Of a DNA stretch of 64,000 nt, positions 17,839 to 26,669 are shown piece after piece. The translations under genes and the position numbers were made by a program. The stretch is from Erythrobacter sp. HKB08 (GTDB taxonomy: Bacteria; Pseudomonadota; Alphaproteobacteria; Sphingomonadales; Sphingomonadaceae). The stretch is from NCBI RefSeq assembly GCF_004114695.1, contig NZ_CP035310.1:930001-994000 (forward strand), read 5' to 3'. The notes under the pieces were generated by a model. The model was not told where the DNA came from. It worked only from the letters and a program-made list of their open reading frames with translations, and did not search any database. Position 1 is the stretch's first letter. Each line of letters starts with the position of its first letter.

Positions 17839-19803
17839 TCATGCGGCAGCCTTCCTATCGGAGGCCTCTTCGGCAGGGTAGGGCGGGATGGAAACGCGCA
17901 CGCTGCCGCCTCCGGTCTCCGGCGTACCATAGTCGATTTCCGCGCCGATCGAGCGGGCGCGCACGCGCATGTTCTCAAGCCCATGCCCGCTCCGCCCGGC
18001 GCGTCCACCTTGGGCGATGCCTTTGCCGTCGTCGGTGACGCAGATGCACAGCCAGTCGCGGCGTTCGGGGCAAGGCTCGAGCATGACCGCGATCGTCGTT
18101 CCGCCCGAGTGCTTGAGCGCATTGGTGACGGCCTCCTGCAGGATGCGGAACAATTGCAGCGTCTTGCGCGGCGGATAGTCGGGCAATGCGCCTGCCAGGC
18201 GATTGACCCAGACGAACTTGAAGCCTGCATCCTCGATGCGCGGCTGCAACCGGTTGCGATAGCTGGCGAGGGCGGAGTCGAGCGATTCCCCGACCGAATC
18301 CATCGAATCGATCATCAGCCGCATCTCGTCGATCACCTGCTGCAGCCCTTCGGCCACGCGGTCCGGTTCTGCCTTCCCGCGGCGGGCGGCGAGCAGCATG
18401 CTCATCAGCTGGCTGCCGAGGCCGTCGTGCATGTCGCGCATGATGCGCTGGCGTTCCTCGCCGAATGCCTGCTGGCGCACGAAGCGCTTCTCGCGCTCGT
18501 GCGCTTCGGCCAGTTCCGCCTCGCGCAGGTCGAGCTTGGCCTGGAGCAGGCGGTTGATCTCGTTCGACGAGCGGAAGAGGTGGAACCGCCGCGCGAAGAA
18601 GGCGACGGCGAGCGCCAGGATCAGTACCGGCTGCGAGCCGGGAAGCACGCCGACATTCGTGTCGTGCACCCACGTATTGTAGAGGAACCATCCGATCAGC
18701 GTTGCAAGCAGGATCATCACGGCGGCCTCCCACACGCGGTCTTCGGCCGGATTGCGCAGGAAGTGCCACACCAGCCGCCCGATGGTCGCGACCACGAAGA
18801 CGAGGCCGAGCTGGTCGAGCACCTCTTCCGACACGGTGAAGGCATCGATCGGCTGGCTGACGAGCATGAACCACCCGATGATCGCCGCTCCGATTCCGAA
18901 GAGGGCGAGGATCGCCTCGCGGAAGAAGCGCAGCGGCTTTTCGGTCCAGGCATCCACGAAGACCGGCCAGCAGGCGGACATGAACAGGAAAATGATCGAA
19001 TAAGCCGCGCCGCGCTCGAAGCCCTGTAGCGGGAAGTCGATCCAACGATAGAACAGCGCATGCAGCGCCCAGCTGAGCGTCAGCAGGAAAAGCCATGCCG
19101 GGATTGCCCTCTCGCTTGCGCGCAGGGCGGCAAAGCCGACCAGCAGGGCGAGGGTGAAGGTGACCCCGATCATGGTGTTGCGCCAGTCGTTGAAGAGGAA
19201 ATCGGTCCAGCTGAACGCGGCCTCGATCGCCTCGTATTCCCCGAGCAGTGGCGGCGGGATATCGGCCTCGCGCGGGAGGTCGAAGATGATGATGCTGTCG
19301 AGCGTGTTCGTGCCTTCGCGCAGGAAGACGGGCGCGACCTGCATGATGCGCTTTTGCGAACCGTTGTAGGTCAGCGCGCCGAATTCCGCCGAGCCGGGGG
19401 TCGCGAAGACCTCGCCATTGACGACGTAGCGGATGTGATCGCCCGAAGCGTTGTCGAGCAGGGCGAGGCCGGAAGGCGGCACCTCGTCCAGCTCGAAAGT
19501 GATGCGGGTCGCGTAGACGCCCTTCTCGAACATGCGCAGCGAGGGATCGAACGGCTCGAATTCCGCTCCTGCCAGCCCTGCCTTGTCGGGCGTCGCAAGT
19601 GCTGCCTGCTGCACGTCCTGCAATTCGACGAAAGCCGGGCGCTCTTCCGGCCGCCAGCGCACCATGTTGGGATAGAAGACGAGCCAGTAGGCCGCCTGTA
19701 CAGCGAGGACGGCGAGCAGCAGTTTGGTCCACGGATGGGCGGCGACCCTCGCCAGCGTTCCACCCGCGCCCCGCGACATGCGCGCGTTTGCTTCCTCGAC
19801 CAT
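17839..19803 (-). CDS. HisKA_3-type sensor histidine kinase with 7TM-DISM-like sensory part
   Basis: Membrane kinase of 654 residues. One N-terminal membrane segment (WTKLLLAVLAVQAAYWLVF) precedes a periplasmic beta-rich domain of about 170 residues. A cluster of seven or so membrane helices, a coiled coil, the HisKA_3 phosphoacceptor motif (RIMRDMHDGLGSQL) and a HATPase domain with GKGI and GHGLENM follow. This is the layout of 7TMR-DISM receptors, which often sense small extracellular ligands. The ATG at 19803 has a strong AAAGGAGG; the longer ORF start at 19836 does not. Cotranscribed with the response regulator downstream. Confidence 0.88.
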   Translation of the reverse strand: MVEEANARMSRGAGGTLARVAAHPWTKLLLAVLAVQAAYWLVFYPNMVRWRPEERPAFVELQDVQQAALATPDKAGLAGAEFEPFDPSLRMFEKGVYATRITFELDEVPPSGLALLDNASGDHIRYVVNGEVFATPGSAEFGALTYNGSQKRIMQVAPVFLREGTNTLDSIIIFDLPREADIPPPLLGEYEAIEAAFSWTDFLFNDWRNTMIGVTFTLALLVGFAALRASERAIPAWLFLLTLSWALHALFYRWIDFPLQGFERGAAYSIIFLFMSACWPVFVDAWTEKPLRFFREAILALFGIGAAIIGWFMLVSQPIDAFTVSEEVLDQLGLVFVVATIGRLVWHFLRNPAEDRVWEAAVMILLATLIGWFLYNTWVHDTNVGVLPGSQPVLILALAVAFFARRFHLFRSSNEINRLLQAKLDLREAELAEAHEREKRFVRQQAFGEERQRIMRDMHDGLGSQLMSMLLAARRGKAEPDRVAEGLQQVIDEMRLMIDSMDSVGESLDSALASYRNRLQPRIEDAGFKFVWVNRLAGALPDYPPRKTLQLFRILQEAVTNALKHSGGTTIAVMLEPCPERRDWLCICVTDDGKGIAQGGRAGRSGHGLENMRVRARSIGAEIDYGTPETGGGSVRVSIPPYPAEEASDRKAAA

Positions 19804-19935
19804 CAAGCGCCTCCTTTGGCGCGACCGGTGGACCAAAAGCGCCGTGGCCGCGCCATGCCATATTCATGGCAGGCTTTCCGGCCCGTGCAAGCAGCGGGGT
19901 CGTGCAAATTCAGCGATTTGCGGCTGCGGGGCGAG

Positions 19936-20901
19936 CTATTTCACGTTCTCGCAGGCGATGCGCGTGGTGCTGTGCGAACTGCGACGCACACCGCCACCTT
20001 CGAGCTTGAGCAGGGTGAAATCATACAGGTTGCAATGGTCCGGATTGCGCGGATTGCGCGCCGCGATCGCGGCATCGTGCGTGCGCCCGATGATCCGCCC
20101 GACACTGTCGCGTTTGACGCCCCAGCCTCCGCGCGGATTGATCTTGAGGATTTCCCAGTCGATCCCGCTGGTACCCCATGCCGTGCGGAACATCGCGACG
20201 AGTGCAGGGTCGTTTTTCGTCGCAGGCGGCATGCTCACACTCGCGGCCTTGGCCAGCGCCGCCTGCTCGAGCGCATTTCCGGCCCCTTCGCGCGAACCGT
20301 ATCGCGCGAGTTCCGCGCCGACCTTCTGATGCGCGGCGCGGTAGGTCGCATCGTCGGGAAAGATCATCGTTGCAGCATAGAGCGCGGTCTCGATCGCGAG
20401 CATTTCGTTGTAGATCAGCGTCGGCATGTTGGGATTGCTTCCGGCATTGCGCGCCATGCGGGTGGCGGCCCAGTCGATCTCGTGATCGACCCTGCCGGCA
20501 GTCCGGTCGAAGGCCTGCTTCATCTGCATGCGGTTCGACTGCTGCATCTGCGGCGGCACACCGGCATAGCCGTTCGCCGCGATCCTTTCCGCCGCCGAGC
20601 GGATTTCGCCGACTTCCCGGTCGATCCGCTCGCCGTCCCAGTTGGAATCGATCGTCGTCGTCAGCTTCATGACATCCTGCATGTAGGCGTTGGTGTCGTT
20701 GCCGCCGCTGCGCTGCATGACGGCAGGCTGCTGGTTCGAGTTTCGCTGCGTGCGCGCTGCTTCACCGCCGCCGGATGGCAGCTTCACCGAGGGGACCTTC
20801 GGCACGCGCGGCAGCTTGGGAAAGCCCTGCGCGGCGGCGAAGCCGGGCGCGACAAGGGCCGAACAGGCGAGCGCGGCAAGCGCGATTCTGGAAAATGGCA
20901 T
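19936..20901 (-). CDS. Secreted protein of unknown function
   Basis: Not recognised. The 321 residues begin with a signal peptide (MPFSRIALAALACSALVAPGFAAAQ), then a Pro/Lys/Ser-rich linker, then a mostly helical region rich in Met, Gln and Asn. The C-terminal region contains WGTSGIDWEILKINPRGGWG, CNLYDF and a final Cys (IACENVK), perhaps forming a disulfide in the periplasm. It lies behind the histidine kinase on the same strand with a gap of about 130 bp, and downstream of the SSS symporter. No enzyme motif is visible. Confidence 0.7.
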   Translation of the reverse strand: MPFSRIALAALACSALVAPGFAAAQGFPKLPRVPKVPSVKLPSGGGEAARTQRNSNQQPAVMQRSGGNDTNAYMQDVMKLTTTIDSNWDGERIDREVGEIRSAAERIAANGYAGVPPQMQQSNRMQMKQAFDRTAGRVDHEIDWAATRMARNAGSNPNMPTLIYNEMLAIETALYAATMIFPDDATYRAAHQKVGAELARYGSREGAGNALEQAALAKAASVSMPPATKNDPALVAMFRTAWGTSGIDWEILKINPRGGWGVKRDSVGRIIGRTHDAAIAARNPRNPDHCNLYDFTLLKLEGGGVRRSSHSTTRIACENVK

Positions 20902-20958
20902 GGTAGTCTCCCGTCATTGAATTTGCGGGAGATTTTCGCTGCGGCAGGCGTATGCGCC

Positions 20959-20983
20959 AATGCCATGGCTATGCCATGCCATT
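20959..20983. promoter_or_regulatory. Inverted repeat between the symporter and the secreted-protein gene
   Basis: Arms AATGCCATGGC and GCCATGCCATT pair at ten of eleven positions across a 3-base spacer. It lies 58 bases upstream of the secreted-protein start and just downstream of the symporter stop, both on the minus strand. No T-run follows, so it is as likely an operator as a terminator. Confidence 0.4.
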
Positions 20984-21007
20984 GCCTGCCACAGATCTGG
21001 CGGGCGG

Positions 21008-22495
21008 TCAGTTCGCTTCGGGCAGGCCTGCCTTGCGGAACAGGGCGAAGCCGATGAACTCGGCCTTGCGGCCCATCACCAGCCGGTTGAAGACAAGCGC
21101 CGCAATGACCGAGGTAACCAGTGTCACGACCATGAAGTCGATGTAGTGCATCGCGACCAGCCCGGCCGGCTGGAGCCAGAAGCTGAAACCGCCGTAGAGC
21201 GCGACGCCCCAGACAACGCCCGCGATGGCCGCCGGTGCGCCGACATTGCGGAACAGCAGCCCCGCGATGAAGGCCGAGAGGATCGGCATCGACAGCAGGC
21301 CGTTCAATTGCTGGAGCAGGTTGATGATGCTCTCCGCCGTCATGAACATCGGGACGAGCATGATCGCGAGGATGGTCGCCAGCACGCTCATTACGGCACC
21401 GAGCTTCCAGTGGTTCTCGACCTCGCCGACATATTGCTCGTGGAAGTCGACCGAATAGAGCGCGACGGTGGAATTGAGCACTGCGCTGAAAGTCGTGATG
21501 ACCGCCGCAGCGACCATCGCGGCAAATGCGCCCGACAGCCAGGCGGGAAGGACCTCGGCGACGAGCATGCCGTATGCCCGGTCGCCCACATCGCCGAACA
21601 GCTGGTAGGCGACGACGCCCGGTAGCACGACGATCGGCGGAACGATCAGGATGCGGATGAGCGCGGCGGCAAACACGCCCTTGCGCGCTTCCTTCACCGT
21701 CGGGGCGGCCATGGCGCGCTGGGTGATGTTCTGGTTGGTCGACCAGTAGAACACCTGGATGAAGATCATGCCGGTAAACAGCGTGTGGAACGGGATCGGG
21801 CTGTCGCTCGCCCCGACCATTGTCAGCCGCTCGGCAGGCACGTTCGACAGGTCGAAATCGACTGCGGCGAGGGCGAGGAAGACGATCAGCAATGCAAGCC
21901 CGAGGATGCCGATGCCCGAGTAGGTGTCCATCACCGCGACGGCCCTTAGTCCGCCGAAGATCGTATAGGCCGCACCGATGACCGCGAGGATCGCGGAGAA
22001 GACGATCAGCGGTATCTGCGCACCGAACAGCGACTGCAGGAACAACCCGCCCGAATAAAGCGCAGCGGGCAGGTAGATGAGGATATTGCCGAACAGGAAC
22101 AGGCCCGAAATCAGCGTGCGTATCGAGCGCCCGCCATATCGCCGCTCGAGCAGTTCGGTCACCGTCGTACAGTTGTATCGGTAGTAGAGCGGCACGAAGA
22201 CGAAAGCGAGGATCATCAGCCCGACGAAACCGGCGATTTCCCACCACGCGAGCAGCAGCATCTGGTTACCGTTCATGCCGACGAGCTGGTCGGTCGACAG
22301 GTTCGTCAGCGTGATCGCGCCCGCGACGAAAACCCAGCTCAGCCCCTTGCCGGCGAGGTAGACGTCCTGCTCCGACCCGTCGTGCCGCTTCGCCTGCCGC
22401 ACATTGAGCCAGGTGAGCAGGCCGACCAGCGCGGTCAGGCCCAGGCATACCGCCAGTTGCACGGCATTGCCGTATTGCGCGCTGTCTCCGAACAC
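21008..22495 (-). CDS. Sodium:solute symporter (SSS family), probably a sugar transporter
   Basis: Inner-membrane symporter of about 495 residues with some 13-14 hydrophobic helices. Family features include GWxFVAGAITLTNLSTDQLVG near helix 1, WWEIAGF, YRYNCTTVTELLERRYGG and the GGLRAVAVMDTYSGIGIL region, all as in Na+/glucose-type SSS proteins. No ATG fits the N-terminus. GTG at 22495, with AGAGGGG eight to nine bases upstream, gives a family-length protein; the longer open frame runs antisense to the GH42 gene. Divergent from the beta-galactosidase (100 bp between starts), which suggests uptake of a galactoside or its product. Confidence 0.88.
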   Translation of the reverse strand: MFGDSAQYGNAVQLAVCLGLTALVGLLTWLNVRQAKRHDGSEQDVYLAGKGLSWVFVAGAITLTNLSTDQLVGMNGNQMLLLAWWEIAGFVGLMILAFVFVPLYYRYNCTTVTELLERRYGGRSIRTLISGLFLFGNILIYLPAALYSGGLFLQSLFGAQIPLIVFSAILAVIGAAYTIFGGLRAVAVMDTYSGIGILGLALLIVFLALAAVDFDLSNVPAERLTMVGASDSPIPFHTLFTGMIFIQVFYWSTNQNITQRAMAAPTVKEARKGVFAAALIRILIVPPIVVLPGVVAYQLFGDVGDRAYGMLVAEVLPAWLSGAFAAMVAAAVITTFSAVLNSTVALYSVDFHEQYVGEVENHWKLGAVMSVLATILAIMLVPMFMTAESIINLLQQLNGLLSMPILSAFIAGLLFRNVGAPAAIAGVVWGVALYGGFSFWLQPAGLVAMHYIDFMVVTLVTSVIAALVFNRLVMGRKAEFIGFALFRKAGLPEAN

Positions 22496-22551
22496 CCTCG
22501 CGATCCCCTCTATCTCTTGCCTGCCAACAGCTAGCCGCTTGTCTTGCCGCT

Positions 22552-22561
22552 GCCAATTGGC
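22552..22561. promoter_or_regulatory. GCCAATTGGC palindrome in the symporter/GH42 divergent region
   Basis: Perfect 10-bp palindrome 34 bases upstream of the GH42 ATG and 57 bases from the symporter GTG. The same core occurs inside the 12-bp palindrome upstream of degP. A shared regulator is possible but unproven. Confidence 0.35.
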
Positions 22562-22594
22562 GCATGGCGGGCGATGCACCGATTGGAGAGCGCG

Positions 22595-24532
22595 ATGCGT
22601 CTGGGCTGCTGCTATTTCCCCGAACACTGGCCTCAGGATATCTGGGCCGAGGATGCGCGCCGGATGAAAGAGGCGGGTCTCTCGCTCGTGCGGATCGGCG
22701 AGTTCGCCTGGAGCCGTATCGAACCCGAGCCGGGCCGTTTCGACTGGGGCTGGCTCGATCGCGCGATCGATGCGCTGCACGGGGCGGGGCTGGAGGTCAT
22801 GCTCTGCACGCCGACCGCGACGCCGCCCAAGTGGCTGGTCGACCGCATGCCCGACATGATCGCGCTCGATGCAGCGGGTCGCCCGCGCGGTTTCGGATCG
22901 CGGCGGCACTATTGCTTCAGCCATGCAGGATACGCGCAGGAGGCGGCGAGGATCACCCGCGCAGTTGCCGGGCGATATGGCGACCATCCCGCCGTCGTCT
23001 CGTGGCAGACCGACAACGAATACGGCTGCCACGATACGGTAGAGAGCTTCTCGCCCGCCGCGCGCGATGCATTCCGCGCGTGGTGCGGAGCGCGCTACGG
23101 CAGCGTGGATGCGCTCAACGAGGCGTGGGGCAATGTGTTCTGGAGCATGGAGTACCGCTCCTTCGACGAGATCGAGCTACCCAACCTCACCGTCACCGAG
23201 GCGAACCCGGCCCACTGGCTCGCCTTCAGGCGATTTTCGTCCGACCAGGTGATGGCGTTCAACGCGGCGCAGGTGGAAATCCTGCGCGAATTGTCGCCCG
23301 GGCGCGACGTGACCCACAACGCGATGGGCTTCTTCACCCAGTTCGACCACCACGACCTCGGCGCGCAGCTCGATGTCATCACGTGGGACAGCTACCCGCT
23401 CGGCTTCCTCGACGTCTTCCCGTTCTCGCCGCAAGACAAACTCGCCTACGCGCGGCAGGGCCATCCGGACATCGCCGCCTTCCACCACGATCTCTATCGC
23501 GGTTGCACGGAAGGCGGGCGCTGGGGCGTGATCGAGCAGCAGCCCGGGCCGGTGAACTGGGCGCACCACAATCCCGCGCCGCTGCCGGGCATGGTGCGCC
23601 TGTGGACGATGGAGGCAATGGCGCATGGGGCGGAAGTCGTCAGCTATTTCCGCTGGCGGCAATTTCCCAAGGCACAGGAGCAGATGCACGCCGGCTTGCT
23701 CAGGCCCGACAGCGAGGCTGCGCCTGGGCTAGGCGAGGCAACGCAGGCAGCGCGCGACATTTCCGCGCTTGGCGAGATCGGCGGGTCGGTGAAACAGGTC
23801 GCGCTGCTGTTTTCTTACGACAGTGAGTGGGTGACGCTGACCCAGCCGCAAGGGCGCGGATGTTCTGCGCTCTGGGCGGCGTTCTCAGCCTATTCCGCGC
23901 TCAGGCAGATGGGGCTGAATGTCGACATCGTGCGGCCCGGAACCCCGCTCGACGGATATGCGATGGCGGTAGTCCCGTGTCTTCCGATCGTGAGCGATGC
24001 CGCGCTGGCGAGCCTCGAGGCATTCGAGGGTCAGGTCGTAATCGGCCCACGCAGCGGCAGCCGCGACGAGGACTTCGCCATTCCCGACGGCCTCGCGCCG
24101 GGCAAGCTGCGCACGGTGTTCGAAGGCAGGGTCGCGCTCAGCGAGACGCTGCCGCCGGGCGTCGAGCATGCGGGCGAGGGCTGGGTTGTCACCCGCTGGC
24201 TCGACCGGATCGAAAGCGAGGCTGAGAGCGAGCTGGCAGCCTGCGACGGAACGGTCGCGTGCTGGAAGTCGGGAAGGGTGCGTTACTGCGCCGGATGGAT
24301 GGAGGGCTCACTCGCCGCCGAGGTGTTGGGGCGCGCCACACGCGATGCCGGCCTCGAGACAATCGACCTGCCGGAAGGCATGCGCCTCCGCCGGACCGCG
24401 AACCACTGCTTCGCGTTCAACTATTCCGCCGAAGGGCGCGAACTTCCTGCCGAAGTTTCAGGCGAGGCGGTAATCGGCTCGCGAGTGCTGGAACCCGCCG
24501 GCTATGCCGCGCTGCGCTTGTCGAGCCACTGA
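22595..24532 (+). CDS. GH42 beta-galactosidase
   Basis: Glycoside hydrolase family 42 enzyme of 645 residues that releases terminal beta-galactose. It starts LGCCYFPEHWP. The acid/base Glu is in TDNEYGC (residue 142) and the expected nucleophile Glu is in EQQPGPVNW (residue 314). A trimerisation domain and a small C-terminal domain follow, with AHGAEVVSYFRWRQ marking the end of the barrel. No signal peptide is present, so it is cytoplasmic and depends on uptake. The ATG at 22595 has TTGGAGAG. It is divergent from the SSS symporter, and its last 31 bases overlap the convergent transporter gene. Confidence 0.93.
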   Translation: MRLGCCYFPEHWPQDIWAEDARRMKEAGLSLVRIGEFAWSRIEPEPGRFDWGWLDRAIDALHGAGLEVMLCTPTATPPKWLVDRMPDMIALDAAGRPRGFGSRRHYCFSHAGYAQEAARITRAVAGRYGDHPAVVSWQTDNEYGCHDTVESFSPAARDAFRAWCGARYGSVDALNEAWGNVFWSMEYRSFDEIELPNLTVTEANPAHWLAFRRFSSDQVMAFNAAQVEILRELSPGRDVTHNAMGFFTQFDHHDLGAQLDVITWDSYPLGFLDVFPFSPQDKLAYARQGHPDIAAFHHDLYRGCTEGGRWGVIEQQPGPVNWAHHNPAPLPGMVRLWTMEAMAHGAEVVSYFRWRQFPKAQEQMHAGLLRPDSEAAPGLGEATQAARDISALGEIGGSVKQVALLFSYDSEWVTLTQPQGRGCSALWAAFSAYSALRQMGLNVDIVRPGTPLDGYAMAVVPCLPIVSDAALASLEAFEGQVVIGPRSGSRDEDFAIPDGLAPGKLRTVFEGRVALSETLPPGVEHAGEGWVVTRWLDRIESEAESELAACDGTVACWKSGRVRYCAGWMEGSLAAEVLGRATRDAGLETIDLPEGMRLRRTANHCFAFNYSAEGRELPAEVSGEAVIGSRVLEPAGYAALRLSSH

Positions 24533-25203
24533 GCGAGCTTCACCCCGCCGGTGATCAGGAACGGCACCAGCACGATGCTGAGCACGACCTTGGCGATGAC
24601 CTGTCCGAGCATGAGGTTCGCGATCGGGAACAGGCCGTAGAAGGCGAGGAAGATGAAGATTACCGAATCGATCGCCTGGCTCAAAGCCGAAGCGACCGCA
24701 CCGCGCACCATCAGGCCGAAAGTGCTGCCTTCGCCGTTGCCGCGCAGCTTGGAGAAGATCCACACGTTGAGCAGCAGCGAGACGAGATAGGCGGCCGGGC
24801 CGGCAGCCCACACGCGCCAGACGGTTGCATGGACCCGCTCGAATGCAGCAAGGTCGTCCGCGCGCCCTTCGAGCATCTCGGTCGATGCGGGCAGGTTGAG
24901 CACAAGCTGCATGAGGAGCGAGGCGATCAGCAGCGGCACGAAGCCCCACCAAACGATGCGGCTGGCGACTTTCTCACCGTAGAGCTGGGCGACGGTGCTC
25001 GAGATCACGACCAGCAGGAGGAAGGCGAAAATGCCCGCTTCCACGGCGAGGTCGGTCGGCGGCAATTGCACCTGCTTGAACGCGAGCACGCCCGCCAGGA
25101 CGGTCATCCCGCCATACAGCAGCATGTAGACGAACAGGCCGCGCGGCATGGCTGCTGCGGCGAGGTATTGGGCGTTCCGGGGCGTATTGTCGTGCTCGGT
25201 CAT
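24502..25203 (-). CDS. Queuosine precursor transporter (VUT/YhhQ family, DUF165)
   Basis: Inner-membrane protein of 233 residues with six or so helices, belonging to the vitamin-uptake-transporter family. Bacterial YhhQ imports preQ0/preQ1 for queuosine tRNA modification. Family features seen are TVAQLYGEKVASRIVWWG, SLLLNVWIFSKLRGN (a conserved region with charged residues) and SQAIDSVIFIFLAFYG. The short C-terminal tail KLAQWLDKRSAA is encoded opposite the end of the GH42 gene (31-bp overlap). Divergent from the CNT nucleoside transporter. Confidence 0.88.
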   Translation of the reverse strand: MTEHDNTPRNAQYLAAAAMPRGLFVYMLLYGGMTVLAGVLAFKQVQLPPTDLAVEAGIFAFLLLVVISSTVAQLYGEKVASRIVWWGFVPLLIASLLMQLVLNLPASTEMLEGRADDLAAFERVHATVWRVWAAGPAAYLVSLLLNVWIFSKLRGNGEGSTFGLMVRGAVASALSQAIDSVIFIFLAFYGLFPIANLMLGQVIAKVVLSIVLVPFLITGGVKLAQWLDKRSAA

Positions 25204-25330
25204 GGAGGGTGACTATGGCGAGACGGGCGAAAAGGAAAGTGGCGCCGCGACTCTAATCTGTGGGCGGGTGTTTGACTGTGCGCGCGCAAAAGGCGAAGGC
25301 AGGTCAACAGATTCGGTTACGAAAGAAACC

Positions 25331-26644
25331 ATGCATCCCATCCTAGCAAGCCTGCTCGGCATCGTGGCGATCCTCGGCATCGCATTCCTGCTGTCCAACG
25401 CGAAGACCAAGATCAACTTGCGTATCGTCGGCGCCGCATTCGCGCTCCAGGCGCTGATGGCGCTGCTGGTCCTGCGAACGCCGTGGGGCGTGAAGGCGAT
25501 CCAGGGCCTGTCGAACGGCGTAATCGCGCTGCTCGACTATTCCAAGGCGGGCATCACCGCGATCTTCGGGCCGATGGATGCGAACCCCTTCACGAACACC
25601 TTCGTGATCGCGGCGCTTCCGGTCATCATCTTCTTCGCCGCGCTGGTCTCGATCCTCTACCACTGGGGCATCATGCAGCGGCTGGTGAAGTGGGTCGGTG
25701 GTGCGATCGGCTGGATCACCGGCATCAGCCGGGTCGAGGCGCTGGGCAGCGCCGCCAACATCTTCGTCGGGCAGTCGGAAAGCCCGCTGGTCGTGCGCCC
25801 CTATCTCGCCTCGCTCCCGCCGTCGCGCCTGTTCACGCTGATGTGCGTCGGCATGGCGGGTGTCGCAGGCACGATCCTTGCCGCATATGCGAGCTTCATC
25901 GGCGCAGACGCAGTGCCGTTCCTGCTCGCCGCAGCCTTCATGTCCGCCCCCGGCGGTATCCTGATGGCGAAGATCATCATGCCTGACGATGGCGATTATT
26001 CGGACATCGTCGGCGACGTGAACCTGCCGGAAGCGCGCATCAGCTCCGAAGGCCCGGCTGCACTCACCGAAGGCGGCAAGGCGCATGAGGTCGAAGTCGC
26101 GGAGACTTTCGAGGAAGGCCACCGGCCCGCCAATGTGATCGAAGCAGCCGCGCAGGGCACGCAGACCGGTGTGAAGCTGGCCGTTGCGGTCGGTGCGATG
26201 GTGATGGTCTTCGTCGCCCTCGTCGCGCTGGCCAACGGCATCCTCGGCGGGATCGGCGGCTGGTTCGGTTACCCCGATCTCAGCTTCCAGCAAATCCTCG
26301 GCTACGTCTTCGCGCCGATCATGTACCTCATCGGCATCGCCGACTGGGAGCAGGCGCAAGTCGCCGGCGGCCTGTTCGGCACCAAGATCGTGCTCAACGA
26401 ATTCGTCGCCTTCATCGAGCTCGGCCAGCTCGAGGGCCTGACCGAACGCAGCCGCGCCATCGTGACTTTCGCACTGTGCGGCTTTGCGAACTTCTCTTCC
26501 ATCGCCATCCAGATGGCTGTAACGGGCGGACTTGCGCCAAATCAAAGACCGGTGATTGCAAAGCTGGGATTACGCGCGCTCGCCGCAGGCTCGCTCGCCA
26601 ACCTGATGAGCGCTGCATTGGCGGGCCTGTTCCTACCGCTTTGA
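25331..26644 (+). CDS. Concentrative nucleoside transporter (CNT/NupC family)
   Basis: Nucleoside:cation symporter of 437 residues in the inner membrane. It has about ten helices and the CNT core motifs GSAANIFVGQSESPLVVRPYL, FMSAPGGILMAK and NEFVAFIELG. An acidic cytoplasmic loop sits around residues 215-275. The ATG at 25331 is preceded by GAAAGAAA; the frame is open upstream but holds no signal or family sequence. The neighbouring queuosine precursor transporter is also a nucleobase-type importer, so this stretch may serve purine salvage. The 2OG oxygenase follows 25 bp later on the same strand. Confidence 0.92.
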   Translation: MHPILASLLGIVAILGIAFLLSNAKTKINLRIVGAAFALQALMALLVLRTPWGVKAIQGLSNGVIALLDYSKAGITAIFGPMDANPFTNTFVIAALPVIIFFAALVSILYHWGIMQRLVKWVGGAIGWITGISRVEALGSAANIFVGQSESPLVVRPYLASLPPSRLFTLMCVGMAGVAGTILAAYASFIGADAVPFLLAAAFMSAPGGILMAKIIMPDDGDYSDIVGDVNLPEARISSEGPAALTEGGKAHEVEVAETFEEGHRPANVIEAAAQGTQTGVKLAVAVGAMVMVFVALVALANGILGGIGGWFGYPDLSFQQILGYVFAPIMYLIGIADWEQAQVAGGLFGTKIVLNEFVAFIELGQLEGLTERSRAIVTFALCGFANFSSIAIQMAVTGGLAPNQRPVIAKLGLRALAAGSLANLMSAALAGLFLPL

Positions 26645-26669
26645 CGCCCCTTACGCTAAGATAAAGACC

